Shown piece by piece: positions 6,118 through 13,359 of a DNA stretch of 33,992 bases (position 1 is the first letter of the stretch; each line of letters begins with the position of its first letter). Under the pieces are notes generated by a model that saw nothing but the letters and a program-made list of their open reading frames with translations, did not search any database and was not told the origin of the DNA. The DNA comes from Methanobrevibacter sp. (GTDB lineage: Archaea > Methanobacteriota > Methanobacteria > Methanobacteriales > Methanobacteriaceae). Both the position numbers and the translations under genes were made by a program. Location of the stretch: the NCBI GenBank assembly GCA_017652345.1, contig JAGCBE010000432.1:1-33992 (forward strand), given 5' to 3'.

Positions 6118-7227
6118 ATGAAATTTACAACAAACAGAGATTCTTTGTTAAGGATTCTGGCTGTAGCTCAGGAAATCATTTCAAGCAAAAGCCTGGTTTC
6201 AATTCTTTCAAATGTCTATTTTAAGGCAGACAAGAACGAAAACAAGGTTTATGTGAAGTGTACAAACTCAACATTCAAGGCAATAACAAGCATTGCTGCT
6301 GATGTTGAAGAAGATGGTGAAACAACGGTTTATTGTGATAAGCTCACAAACATTGTTTCTGCATTGCCGATTGGTGATATTCTTTTTGAATCAACTGATC
6401 TTGAAATGACTGTAAAACCGGTTGATAAGAAAGTAAAATTCAAGCTCAAAATGTTGGCATCAGACAAATTTCCGGTTATTAACGGCTTTAAGGAAGATGG
6501 AGCCATAAAGGTAGAAGCTTGTGATTTTAGATGGCTGATTAAACAGACAATCTTTGCCGTTTCTACAAACACAAACAGATACATGATGACAGGTTGTTAT
6601 CTTTGTAAAAAAGACAATCTTTTAACAATGGTTGCAACTGATGGAAACAGAATGTCTACCTGTAATTGTCCTGTAAATGCAGAAATAAAGGCAGCTATTA
6701 TTCCGGCAAAGATCCTTTCAATTATCGAAAAACTTTGTGATTCAGAAGGATTTATTGAAATCAACACTTCTGAAAAGGAATTCTTCTTTAAGGGATTTGG
6801 TTTTGAATTATCATCTTCTTTAATTGATGCACAATATCCAAAATGGGAAAAAGTTCTGCCGGAAGGACTTGATCATTCTATTACACTTTCAAAAGTAGAA
6901 CTTGCAGATGCAATTAAAAGAATGATGATTATGTCAGATAAGGAAGGACGTATTCAGCTTGATGCAGAGCAGGACAGGGTTGTTGTTTCTTCTCCAGAAA
7001 TGGAAATGGGAAACTTCAAGGAAGAATTAGCAGCAAAATATGACGGTGCCAAAATTGAAATTGCAATGAACGTTATGTATTTATCAGATGTTCTTAAAGT
7101 TATCAATACAGATGATATTTGCATTGATTTTAAGGTTTCTGATGAAAACACGGTAAAATCTGCAATTGTAATCCGTCCGGCAGATACAAATGCAGATTAT
7201 ACTCATATCATTATGCCAATGCATTAA
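6118..7227 (+). CDS. dnaN: DNA polymerase III beta subunit (sliding clamp)
   Basis: 369 aa, the normal length for a bacterial-type clamp with three domains. The N-terminus MKFTTNRDSLLRILAVAQEI, then LVSILSNVYFKAD and the C-terminal DYTHIIMPMH are canonical. The clamp encircles DNA and tethers polymerase and repair enzymes. No polymerase or clamp loader gene is present here, so the phage clamp would have to work with host Pol III or with genes outside the window. GGAGAAATAAACT precedes the ATG. Its stop overlaps the stop of the convergent repressor gene. Confidence 0.93.
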   Translation: MKFTTNRDSLLRILAVAQEIISSKSLVSILSNVYFKADKNENKVYVKCTNSTFKAITSIAADVEEDGETTVYCDKLTNIVSALPIGDILFESTDLEMTVKPVDKKVKFKLKMLASDKFPVINGFKEDGAIKVEACDFRWLIKQTIFAVSTNTNRYMMTGCYLCKKDNLLTMVATDGNRMSTCNCPVNAEIKAAIIPAKILSIIEKLCDSEGFIEINTSEKEFFFKGFGFELSSSLIDAQYPKWEKVLPEGLDHSITLSKVELADAIKRMMIMSDKEGRIQLDAEQDRVVVSSPEMEMGNFKEELAAKYDGAKIEIAMNVMYLSDVLKVINTDDICIDFKVSDENTVKSAIVIRPADTNADYTHIIMPMH

Positions 7228-7550
7228 TCCTTAATTTTCAAAAGGCTATCGGTTGCAGCAATAATCATTTTCTTTTGTTCTGCCGATAGTTTTTTGAATT
7301 TCAAGAGCATAACAAAATCAATATCATCAAGTTTTGTTTCTTCTCCGGTTAAAAGATATTCCATAGGAACACCAAAATATTGAGCAAAATTATAAACAAT
7401 TTCAGCAGAAGGCATATTTCCGTTTCTAAGCCAGTTCCTGATTGTTGATTCAGGAAAGCCAATTTTCTTTGCCCAGGTTGTTCTAGTGAGGCCTTGTTCT
7501 TTACAGCATATTTCAAGCCGTTTTACAAATTCGTTTACATCTAATTCCAT
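7224..7550 (-). CDS. XRE-family repressor (CI/Cro-like)
   Basis: 108 aa on the minus strand. An HTH lies at about residues 20-45 (LTRTTWAKKIGFPESTIRNW), followed by YNFAQYFGVPMEYLLTGEE, the usual context of phage XRE repressors. It is transcribed away from the tRNA/DUF1351 operon, with GCGTTA-type operators in the shared control region, so it is the best candidate for the protein that binds them. Its own promoter would give a near-leaderless message. No peptidase (LexA-like) domain is present. Confidence 0.85.
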   Translation of the reverse strand: MELDVNEFVKRLEICCKEQGLTRTTWAKKIGFPESTIRNWLRNGNMPSAEIVYNFAQYFGVPMEYLLTGEETKLDDIDFVMLLKFKKLSAEQKKMIIAATDSLLKIKD

Positions 7551-7556
7551 ATTTTT

Positions 7557-7585
7557 ATTATCGTATTCTTTCTGTGAAAAATCAA
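7557..7585 (-). promoter_or_regulatory. promoter of the leftward repressor
   Basis: On the minus strand TTGATT (7585-7580) and GATAAT (7562-7557) are 17 bp apart. The -10 box ends six bases before the repressor ATG, and no Shine-Dalgarno lies between, so the transcript would start at or next to the start codon, as for leaderless repressor messages such as lambda cI from PRM. Confidence 0.55.
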
Positions 7586-7595
7586 CACTTTTTTA

Positions 7596-7624
7596 TTGAC
7601 AAGCGTTATAAATAGCATTACTAT
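7596..7624 (+). promoter_or_regulatory. rightward promoter for tRNA and DUF1351 operon
   Basis: TTGACA (7596-7601) and TACTAT (7619-7624) are separated by 17 bp. A GCGTTA half-site overlaps the spacer and a complete palindrome lies just downstream, so the promoter should be repressible by the neighbouring XRE protein. Confidence 0.7.
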
Positions 7625-7628
7625 AAAA

Positions 7629-7644
7629 GCGTTAGAAATAACGC
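7629..7644. promoter_or_regulatory. operator palindrome GCGTTA-GAAA-TAACGC
   Basis: A perfect 6-bp inverted repeat with a GAAA centre. Flanking half-sites GCGTTA occur at 7603-7608 and 7660-7665. The identical 16 bp recur at 26565-26580 over another TTGACA promoter. Confidence 0.7.
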
Positions 7645-7673
7645 AAAAGAAATTAAAAAGCGTTATAAAGTAA

Positions 7674-7745
7674 AGCGGATTAGAGCAGCGGTAGCTCACC
7701 AGAATCATAATCTGGGGGTCATAGGTTCGATTCCTATATCCGCCA
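7674..7745 (+). tRNA. tRNA with anticodon CAT (Met, or Ile2 if modified)
   Basis: It folds as a full cloverleaf: acceptor 7674-7680 with 7738-7744, D-arm GAGC/GCTC, anticodon stem CCAGA/TCTGG with loop ATCATAA (CAT at 7706-7708), five-base variable region, T-arm ATAGG/CCTAT with loop TTCGATT, discriminator A 7745. The top acceptor pair is an A1-C72 mismatch; the other six pair. The CCA tail is not encoded. The anticodon stem lacks the three G-C pairs of initiator tRNAs, so an elongator tRNA-Met or a lysidine-modified tRNA-Ile is more likely. It lies in the leader of the DUF1351 operon. Confidence 0.9.
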
Positions 7746-7778
7746 TATCCCCACATTATAGGGATAAAAGGAGATTTT

Positions 7779-8747
7779 ATGCCTAAAGCAAAAAAACTAC
7801 AGATTGAAGCTGTTATTCAGGATGAAGAAACAGCCGTAGAAGTGGCTAAAACAGATGCTCAGGTTTCTGATTTAGAATTAGTAACAAACATTGTAGCCGG
7901 AAAACTTACAAGCAATGCCAAAGAATATTCTGCAGCATTGAAAAATGAAATTGCCAATTATACCATTAAAAGATATATTGACGATCCTGATGCGGCCAAA
8001 ACAGACAAAGCCTATCTTAATAAACTTCTTGATGAAGTTGCAGAAAAGAGAAAACTTGCAACTACAACCTGGAACAAGCCTTTAGATGAATTTATTTCAG
8101 TTATGAAAGAACTTGAAACTGAGATTAAAACAGCATCCAACAATCTTAAAACAATTGTTGATAAAGCAGATCAACAGGTAAAAGATGAAAAGAAAGCAAA
8201 AATTGTAGAGTTCTGGAATACTCTTAATTTTACCATTGTACCAATTGAACGTGTGTTTAATCCTAGATGGCTGAATAAAACAGAAAAATTAGCTTCTATC
8301 ATCCAAGAATGTAAAGCCATTGTAGAAAAAATCACTACAGAAATGAATACTCTTAAAAGTATGCAGGATGAAGATGCAGAAACTTTGCAAGCTTTTTATC
8401 TTGAAACTTTGGACTTAAATGCAACATTGCAGAAAGGAAATCAGCTTAAAGAAAATCGTACCAGAATTAAGGCAGAGGAAGAAAGAAAAGCCGCTTTAGT
8501 TGCAGAAACTAATAAGCCAGTTGTTTCAGATAATTCAGAGCCAGATTTATCACCAAAAGGACCTCTTATTCCTACAACAGAGCAGCAAAAAGAAATGAGT
8601 TATTCAGAAATTAAGAATATTTCTAATAAAAACTATACCGTGGAACCAATTGCAACATTCAGGCTTGAAGTAACAGCTCCGGCATCAAAATTGGTAGCCT
8701 TGCGAAAGTTCATTGATGACAACGAAATCACATATAAGAAAATATAG
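7779..8747 (+). CDS. DUF1351 protein
   Basis: 322 aa. The central region has a long helical, coiled-coil-like stretch (about 60-140), then VPIERVFNPRWLNKTEKLAS, the diagnostic DUF1351 block. A low-complexity linker (240-270) leads to a small C-terminal domain. In phages the family usually sits near single-strand annealing recombination genes (RecT, YqaJ, SSB), and they are present about 4 kb downstream here. Biochemical role unknown. First protein gene after the tRNA, with AAGGAG upstream. Confidence 0.75.
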   Translation: MPKAKKLQIEAVIQDEETAVEVAKTDAQVSDLELVTNIVAGKLTSNAKEYSAALKNEIANYTIKRYIDDPDAAKTDKAYLNKLLDEVAEKRKLATTTWNKPLDEFISVMKELETEIKTASNNLKTIVDKADQQVKDEKKAKIVEFWNTLNFTIVPIERVFNPRWLNKTEKLASIIQECKAIVEKITTEMNTLKSMQDEDAETLQAFYLETLDLNATLQKGNQLKENRTRIKAEEERKAALVAETNKPVVSDNSEPDLSPKGPLIPTTEQQKEMSYSEIKNISNKNYTVEPIATFRLEVTAPASKLVALRKFIDDNEITYKKI

Positions 8748-8755
8748 GTGGGAAT

Positions 8756-8956
8756 ATGAGTAATAAACAAGAAAAGAAAATTCGGCAGCTTGTAAGACGT
8801 AATCAAACAAGTTTGGTAAATCAGTCATGGGATTGTTTCTTTCAAACAATTGCAGAAATGAAACTGAAATACAGATTAAAACTTGCATGGCAGATTATCA
8901 CCGGCAAGAATATCCGTGAAGTAGAGCAGAAAAAAGCTCTTAAAAAAGAGCAATGA
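8756..8956 (+). CDS. hypothetical basic protein, 66 aa
   Basis: Preceded by GTGGGAATATG and closely linked to the DUF1351 gene. The protein is rich in Lys, Arg and Gln with an amphipathic middle (FFQTIAEMKLKYRLKLAWQI). No family recognized. The basic charge would fit nucleic-acid binding but does not prove it. Confidence 0.6.
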   Translation: MSNKQEKKIRQLVRRNQTSLVNQSWDCFFQTIAEMKLKYRLKLAWQIITGKNIREVEQKKALKKEQ

Positions 8957-8959
8957 TCT

Positions 8960-9286
8960 ATGGATATACCTGAATTTGGAATAATAATGCAGCAAATCTC
9001 AGAACTCAAAAGCATGTTTGAAACTAAAAAAGCTTCTAAACAGTATGAAGAAAGATTTGCTGCTGAATGGTATAATGATGAAAAATGCTGGGAGCTTAAA
9101 GGTGGAATGTCTTTAAGTACATACAGAAGTAATCGTTATTATCAATGTAAAGGTGGAATTCCTGATGCAAAAGTTGGTGGCCGTAATGTCTGGTATAGAG
9201 ATAGTGTAATGGAGTGGGTAAGAATTCCGGATTCAGGTCTACCGGCCTATCATGCAAAATATCATACAGGTGCAACAAAAAGATGA
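8960..9286 (+). CDS. excisionase-like DNA-binding protein
   Basis: 108 aa. The C-terminal half (GGMSLSTYRSNRYYQCKGGI, then GGRNVWYRDSVMEWVRI) has the helix-turn-helix plus wing layout of MerR/excisionase-type proteins, where the pattern 'xxGRxVWxxDxVxEWV' closes the domain. It may act as a small transcription factor or recombination directionality factor. No integrase is in the window, so the former is more likely. Overlaps the next gene (ATGA). Confidence 0.55.
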   Translation: MDIPEFGIIMQQISELKSMFETKKASKQYEERFAAEWYNDEKCWELKGGMSLSTYRSNRYYQCKGGIPDAKVGGRNVWYRDSVMEWVRIPDSGLPAYHAKYHTGATKR

Positions 9287-9609
9287 AACAAATAGAAATA
9301 GCTCATAGAAATAGTGCAATTGTAAAATCAGCAAAAGAAGGTCATACAATTGTTGAAATTGCTGAAATTTTCTCTATGAATCCCAGAAGAATTATGAGTA
9401 TTCTCAAATCTGCAAGAGTAAAGGCTAAAAGGCCTGTACATGCTCTTGAATCTCATTTATGTCAAGCAATAATACAAGATCTTAATTTAGGCTTAAAACA
9501 ATCAGATATTGCAAGAAAATACTATGTTTCCAGGCAATATGTAAGCCAGATAAAATTTAAATATCAATCATTAAAAAAACAGATGAATAAGCCGATAATT
9601 TATATGTGA
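9283..9609 (+). CDS. tandem HTH DNA-binding protein
   Basis: 108 aa from ATG 9283, which overlaps the preceding TGA. Two HTH-like units are visible: HTIVEIAEIFSMNPRRIMSI near residues 20-40 and KQSDIARKYYVSRQYVSQIK near 75-95. The arrangement resembles small phage and transposon regulators of the homeodomain-like class. It ends in a GTGA overlap with a membrane-protein gene, so the two are probably made together. Confidence 0.6.
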   Translation: MKQIEIAHRNSAIVKSAKEGHTIVEIAEIFSMNPRRIMSILKSARVKAKRPVHALESHLCQAIIQDLNLGLKQSDIARKYYVSRQYVSQIKFKYQSLKKQMNKPIIYM

Positions 9610-10241
9610 ACTTAATCAAGAAATTTAAAGAAGATAAACATTTACTTATTATTTTAGTTTTACATTTAATTTTGGCTGCATGTCATTTAACTTTTAATCT
9701 GTTTTCAGATATTCAATATCATGCAGAATTCAGGGCTGCCGGATGCATACTTATTGCATTGTTTATTTTTTTATTTGGCAGACGTGGTATGTCTTACGGC
9801 TTTTTAATTTATGCTTGTGCATTAATCTATCTTAATATGTTTTATAACTATGGAACCATATTTTTCCTTTTAATTGCTTATGGTGCATATCCTAAAATTA
9901 AATGGCCAGCAGTTATCATTTATGCATTAAATGTATTTGTTTCTTTTTCACTTAAAAAATTAATTCCTATTGCTGTTTTAATTCATTTTATATATTTGGG
10001 CTTGTTTGTTTTAATCACAATATCAATTTATAAAGTAAAACCTTCTAAAACATTGAAGCTCAAAGAAGATGAAATATACATCCTGAATGAACTTAAAGCC
10101 GGAAAACTTCAAAAAGAAGTTGAAAGATATTCTCAGCAATCTGTTACAGCAAAACTTAAAAATGCTCGTGAAAGAAACATGATTGAAAGTACATCAGAAT
10201 TACTTGCAATATATTCAAAAGAATCAGATACAGAATTATAA
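9606..10241 (+). CDS. membrane protein with possible cytoplasmic HTH tail
   Basis: 211 aa from GTG 9606 (overlaps the previous TGA). About five hydrophobic segments fill residues 12-145 (LIILVLHLILAACH, ILIALFIFLFG, FLIYACALIYL, TIFFLLIAYG, LNVFVSFSL, then IHFIYLGLFVLITISI). The tail LKLKEDEIYILNELKAGKLQ, then QQSVTAKLKNARERNMI has the spacing of a LuxR/sigma-like HTH. A diverged paralogue is encoded at 30180-30800, with the block around NxFYNYxTIFF conserved. Function unknown; a membrane-tethered regulator is an inference. Confidence 0.6.
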   Translation: MNLIKKFKEDKHLLIILVLHLILAACHLTFNLFSDIQYHAEFRAAGCILIALFIFLFGRRGMSYGFLIYACALIYLNMFYNYGTIFFLLIAYGAYPKIKWPAVIIYALNVFVSFSLKKLIPIAVLIHFIYLGLFVLITISIYKVKPSKTLKLKEDEIYILNELKAGKLQKEVERYSQQSVTAKLKNARERNMIESTSELLAIYSKESDTEL

Positions 10242-10859
10242 ATTAAAATTGTTAAGAAAATAAGAAGATAGTTCATTTTGTAAATCAGGATATAAATTCA
10301 GATAATCATTGTTCAAAAGATTATTCAAATCATCTTTTGTTTCAATGGAATCAAAGCCTGAATAATATTCTTGCATAATTTCTTTTTCAGTATCAACATC
10401 AGTTGCATAACATAAATCGGTAAACAAATAATTATCAATTTTACCGGCTAAATTGTCAAATATATCCTGTTTTAATCTATATTTCTGCCTCTTATTTTTG
10501 AAGTGATTAATTATTATATCTGTCATTTTTTCTTTTTCTTCCAAAGTTAAATATTTCATCATTTCTTTTTGAGCAATGGAATAAGCATAACCAGATATAA
10601 CTAAATCAGATTTTTTAATTGAAATATCCTTACATAAATTAATATAAGTCTGGATTTTTTTATTTATATATTCCTGTCTTGGTAAATCTGAAAACTTTGC
10701 AGAATAATTAATCTGCTCAATAAGTTGTTTTTCTGTTAAAAAATGTTTTATTTCTATATTATTTTCCCAGATGCTTTCAAATATCTGAATCCCATCAATA
10801 ACAGCTGTTTTGCAAGAACTTGCTTCATTATAAGTATTTTCATTTCTTGGATTAAACAT
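10236..10859 (-). CDS. hypothetical protein, 207 aa
   Basis: Minus-strand gene convergent with the membrane-protein gene, overlapping its last six bases. The product is soluble, acidic and helical, with no membrane segment and no family I recognize. A single AT-rich control region with ATTCAA repeats lies upstream. Being a lone leftward gene next to an XRE regulator, it may belong to a prophage-expressed (lysogenic) set such as superinfection immunity or defence, but this is inference from position only. Confidence 0.7.
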   Translation of the reverse strand: MFNPRNENTYNEASSCKTAVIDGIQIFESIWENNIEIKHFLTEKQLIEQINYSAKFSDLPRQEYINKKIQTYINLCKDISIKKSDLVISGYAYSIAQKEMMKYLTLEEKEKMTDIIINHFKNKRQKYRLKQDIFDNLAGKIDNYLFTDLCYATDVDTEKEIMQEYYSGFDSIETKDDLNNLLNNDYLNLYPDLQNELSSYFLNNFNL

Positions 10860-10912
10860 ACTTTAATTATCCTCTAACTTACTTTAATTTGCAATAAATA
10901 ATTAAAGAATTA

Positions 10913-10950
10913 ATTCAAGCAGCGATTCAAGTAAATTCAACTTAATTCAA
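10913..10950. repeat. four ATTCAA direct repeats at helical spacing
   Basis: ATTCAA starts at 10913, 10925, 10935 and 10945, spaced 12, 10 and 10 bp, upstream of the leftward gene ending at 10859. Near-helical phasing suggests binding sites for a regulator on one DNA face. Confidence 0.55.
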
Positions 10951-10960
10951 TTAATAATTC

Positions 10961-11004
10961 TCCTGTAAGATTGGCTCGACATTTATGTCTAGCAACAAAC
11001 TTAT
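10961..11004. terminator. hairpin between two leftward genes
   Basis: CTCCTGTAAG pairs with CTTATAGGAG over 10 bp (one wobble), enclosing an inner GACA-TTTA-TGTC hairpin. It lies just downstream of the leftward XRE gene and could end or process its message. There is no clear U-tract on the minus strand, so terminator activity is uncertain. Confidence 0.35.
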
Positions 11005-11011
11005 AGGAGGA

Positions 11012-11278
11012 TTATTTTTTAAACATTATAAGATCTGCAAGTTTAGCCTTTAATTCAGTCAATTCTTTTTCAGCCTGGTTTTCTTCTGTTCCGGTTACAA
11101 GAAATTCAACGGTTGTATTAAGAGCTTTTGCAATCTTTACAGCTTCAATAGCATCGGGAATTACATTTCTGCATATCTGATTTTTTAACGTTCCTAAATT
11201 TATATCAGTTAGTGCAGATAATTCTTTCTGAGTAAGGTTACTTATGTCAAGAAGGTTTTTAACGTTATTCCAAAACAT
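11012..11278 (-). CDS. XRE-family regulator (Cro/CI-like), 88 aa
   Basis: Minus strand. An HTH lies at about residues 15-40 (LTQKELSALTDINLGTLKNQ), followed by AVKIAKALNTTVEFLVTGTE, the standard XRE continuation. The C-terminal 20 residues are a short charged helix, likely for dimerization. It is divergent from the recombination operon promoter at 11337, and the palindrome at 11287-11301 lies directly before its start, fitting autoregulation and control of the rightward promoter. Confidence 0.82.
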   Translation of the reverse strand: MFWNNVKNLLDISNLTQKELSALTDINLGTLKNQICRNVIPDAIEAVKIAKALNTTVEFLVTGTEENQAEKELTELKAKLADLIMFKK

Positions 11279-11286
11279 ACTGATAC

Positions 11287-11301
11287 ATTATCGGTGATAA
11301 T
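11287..11301. promoter_or_regulatory. operator palindrome ATTATC-GGT-GATAAT
   Basis: A perfect 6-bp inverted repeat with a 3-bp centre, nine bases upstream of the leftward XRE gene start. A likely binding site for that regulator; GATAC also recurs at 11282 and within the rightward promoter spacer. Confidence 0.45.
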
Positions 11302-11336
11302 AGTAACAGATTAACAACTTTTTTGTAACATTTTTC

Positions 11337-11365
11337 TTGACAAAGTAACGATACAACAGTATAAA
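11337..11365 (+). promoter_or_regulatory. rightward promoter of the recombination operon
   Basis: TTGACA (11337-11342), 17-bp spacer, TATAAA (11360-11365). It reads into a long structured leader before the gene at 11599. Confidence 0.75.
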
Positions 11366-11428
11366 TATTAATAAGGTTGTTAAATAACAACCTTGAAATA
11401 ACAGATTGTCAATCTGTAATAAGACAAC

Positions 11429-11534
11429 CTAAGAAAATCCTTTCCTTTCTTAGACTGTTTTACAGTTTATAGCCTTATGGTTTTTATCCGGAAAGGGCAA
11501 CGAAAGTTGTGGATGAAAACCGTAAGGCTTTTTT
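11429..11534 (+). ncRNA. paired-hairpin leader RNA with complementary loops (copy 1)
   Basis: Hairpin A: CTAAGAAA (11429-11436) pairs with TTTCTTAG (11446-11453), loop ATCCTTTCC. Hairpin B: 11471-11489 pairs with 11511-11529 over 19 bp including G-U pairs, followed by six T. The B loop contains GGAAAGG (11490-11496), perfectly complementary to CCTTTCC in loop A (11439-11445), plus an inner CAAC-GAAA-GTTG hairpin. The same architecture recurs at 13.3, 17.5 and 26.7 kb. Hairpin B alone would be an intrinsic terminator. Confidence 0.7.
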
Positions 11535-11598
11535 ATTACAAGCGAATTAAGATGCCAGCCTGAGAAACTAAACATCTTAAATCGCAAGGAGTATTCTA

Positions 11599-11982
11599 GT
11601 GGAAAACTCAAATTCTTTATCGGCAAGAAAAGATGTTTTGTTTACAGCAACGGATGTTGCCAGAATACTAAACATCAGTAGAAACAATGACATTATTCCT
11701 TTTCTTGAATTAAAGAAATTTCTTGTTCGTCAAAATGATCATAGAAACAGAAAAGGAAATCTTATTGCAACGGCTTTAGGTGTTCAGAGTGGATGCCTTG
11801 TAAATCAGGTTTATGGCAAGTACAACAGGGTTCAATTTTTCATTACTGAAAAAGGAATGAAGCGAATTGAAAATGCATTTTGCCATAATGAGCTTACACC
11901 AGAACAGCAGAAAAGGGTAAATGCTATTTGCATGGAAGCTGAAAAAACAATGAAACCAACTGGCTTAGGACTTGCAGAATAG
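11599..11982 (+). CDS. regulator, antirepressor-like (tentative)
   Basis: 127 aa from GTG 11599, with AAGGAG 7 bases upstream. TATDVARILNISRNNDIIPF looks like an HTH or winged-helix N-terminus. The C-terminal half (VRQNDHRNRKGNLIATALGV ... FFITEKGMKRI) resembles the ANT-type C-terminus of phage antirepressors. First gene of the YqaJ/RecT operon behind a long structured leader, where a regulatory protein is expected. The family call is weak. Confidence 0.5.
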   Translation: MENSNSLSARKDVLFTATDVARILNISRNNDIIPFLELKKFLVRQNDHRNRKGNLIATALGVQSGCLVNQVYGKYNRVQFFITEKGMKRIENAFCHNELTPEQQKRVNAICMEAEKTMKPTGLGLAE

Positions 11983-11992
11983 GAGGGGAAAT

Positions 11993-12157
11993 ATGAGCAA
12001 GTATTCAAAATTAATCACAATGAAAGACAATTTTACAAAGGCTGCAATCGAAGCAGAATCAAATTATATGAAATTGTATTGGCAGAATAAAGCCGATACA
12101 GTTCAGAACGAAATCAATAATATGACAGTTACAGAAGCTCAGGAGGAAGTAAAATGA
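11993..12157 (+). CDS. hypothetical protein, 54 aa
   Basis: Starts at ATG 11993 behind AGGAGGGG. An upstream in-frame start at 11972 would overlap the previous gene and has no such signal. Small, helical and charged; overlaps the YqaJ gene start by ATGA. No family recognized. Position suggests an accessory of the recombination module. Confidence 0.6.
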   Translation: MSKYSKLITMKDNFTKAAIEAESNYMKLYWQNKADTVQNEINNMTVTEAQEEVK

Positions 12158-13155
12158 TTGATTATAAGTCAGTTAATGCCGGTTTTACACCTATAGAACA
12201 GGATAAAGAGCCTGAAAAATGGCTTGAACTGAGAACTACCGGAATTGGTGGAAGTGATGCAGGTGCCATTATGGGTATGAATAAGTATGCATCACCTTTG
12301 ACAATTTATCTTTCTAAAAAGAACGTGGAAGGTTTTAAGGGTAATGCAGCAACAGAATGGGGTCATATTCTTGAAGATCCAATCAGAAAAAAGGCTGCAG
12401 AAGAACTTAATATTGAGATTATCAGTGTTCCTGGAATGTACACATCTTTAGATGTGCCATTTATGAACGCAAATCTTGATGGCCTTTGCTATGCTCAGAA
12501 TGTGGTAAATATAGGTGGGGAAATTGTAGAAGGACTTGGAGGTTATGAAATTAAAACTTCAAGCCGTGGTGATGGCTTTAATGAAGATGAAATTCCTGAT
12601 TCTTATTATTGCCAGGTACAGCATTATATGGCTGTAACAGGTCTTAATTGGTTTATTCTTACGGCTTTTTTCATGAATACAAAATCAGTAAGACATTATG
12701 TTATCAAACGTAATGATGATTTTATTTATGAAAAGCTTATTCCGGCAGAAAAAGATTTTTGGGAAAACTTTGTACTTACAAATACAGCTCCAGAACCTTT
12801 GGGTGTAGATGCAGAAGAAGAATACATCAAGAATATGCCTATTGGGGATGAAATCGTTCTTGATGAAGAAACAGAAGATTTGATTGCTCAAAGAATGGAA
12901 TTACAGCAGCAAATTAAAGAACTTGAACAGAAAGAAAGCTCTTTGAAGGATTCTATAATTCTTAAACTTTCAGCATTAAGCAGCTCAAATGACAATCCTG
13001 ATAAAGTTTCTGCATCTGGTGAAAGATTCCACTTGTCTTATAATCTGCAAAAACGTGTTTCTGTTGATACAGATGCATTAAAAAAATCCGGTCTTTTTGA
13101 TAACTACAAAAAAGAATCTGCATCAAGGGTTTTAAGAATTTCAGCAAATAAATAA
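12154..13155 (+). CDS. YqaJ-family recombination exonuclease
   Basis: 333 aa. The YqaJ viral recombinase fold is visible: R27-T-T-G-IGGSDAGAIMG near 27-41, E74 in WGHILEDP, D109 in NANLDG, and E132-x-K134 in GYEIKTSS, which are the metal-binding and catalytic residues of this PD-(D/E)xK nuclease, then YYCQVQHYMAVTG. Residues about 238-270 form a coiled coil. The enzyme resects double-strand ends 5' to 3' to give a 3' tail on which RecT, encoded downstream, loads. ATGA overlap with the gene before. Confidence 0.9.
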   Translation: MIDYKSVNAGFTPIEQDKEPEKWLELRTTGIGGSDAGAIMGMNKYASPLTIYLSKKNVEGFKGNAATEWGHILEDPIRKKAAEELNIEIISVPGMYTSLDVPFMNANLDGLCYAQNVVNIGGEIVEGLGGYEIKTSSRGDGFNEDEIPDSYYCQVQHYMAVTGLNWFILTAFFMNTKSVRHYVIKRNDDFIYEKLIPAEKDFWENFVLTNTAPEPLGVDAEEEYIKNMPIGDEIVLDEETEDLIAQRMELQQQIKELEQKESSLKDSIILKLSALSSSNDNPDKVSASGERFHLSYNLQKRVSVDTDALKKSGLFDNYKKESASRVLRISANK

Positions 13156-13161
13156 AAATTG

Positions 13162-13191
13162 TTGACAAAATGTAAGCTTATGGCTTATTCT
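13162..13191 (+). promoter_or_regulatory. promoter of the RecT gene
   Basis: TTGACA (13162-13167) and TATTCT (13186-13191) with an 18-bp spacer that contains one TAAGC-N5-GCTTA operator-like repeat. Confidence 0.6.
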
Positions 13192-13219
13192 ATGTTGTAG
13201 AGTAAGCAAAAAGCTTACT
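13173..13219. promoter_or_regulatory. two TAAGC-N5-GCTTA inverted repeats
   Basis: Repeat 1 is TAAGC (13173-13177) with GCTTA (13183-13187), overlapping the promoter spacer. Repeat 2 is AGTAAGC (13201-13207) with GCTTACT (13213-13219), just downstream of the start site. Same half-site and same 5-bp gap, so probably paired operators for one dimeric regulator. Confidence 0.6.
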
Positions 13220-13253
13220 AATAAGGTATAAATGCAAGTTTTACTTGTGTTTA

Positions 13254-13342
13254 TAGAGCAATGAAAGATACCCCACTTCTTTGATTGCTTTAAGCAATCG
13301 GCCGGTTGGATTTTGTGGGGAAGTCTAGCCGGCCTTATTTTT
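13254..13342 (+). ncRNA. paired-hairpin leader RNA with complementary loops (copy 2)
   Basis: Hairpin A: 13254-13268 pairs with 13278-13292 (one G-G mismatch), loop TACCCCACT. Hairpin B: 13300-13312 pairs with 13322-13334 over 13 bp including four G-U wobble pairs, loop TTGTGGGGA, followed by a T-rich tract. CCCCAC in loop A (13271-13276) and GTGGGG in loop B (13315-13320) are perfect complements. An additional 13-bp hairpin (13227-13255) sits directly upstream, and GATTGC/GCAATC (13283-13299) could form an alternative to hairpin A. Confidence 0.7.
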
Positions 13343-13359
13343 CATACAGGAGAAAAACT

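Larger units (their letters stand above)
11279..11598 (+). other. 320-bp control region without a gene
   Basis: The region holds a palindrome (11287-11301), a TTGACA promoter (11337-11365), two further inverted repeats (11373-11394 with 9-bp arms; 11401-11417 with 7-bp arms), a paired-hairpin RNA element (11429-11534) and a last hairpin with arms 11542-11554 and 11571-11583 ending just before the AAGGAG of the GTG 11599 gene. The long structured leader points to control after transcription starts. Confidence 0.6.
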
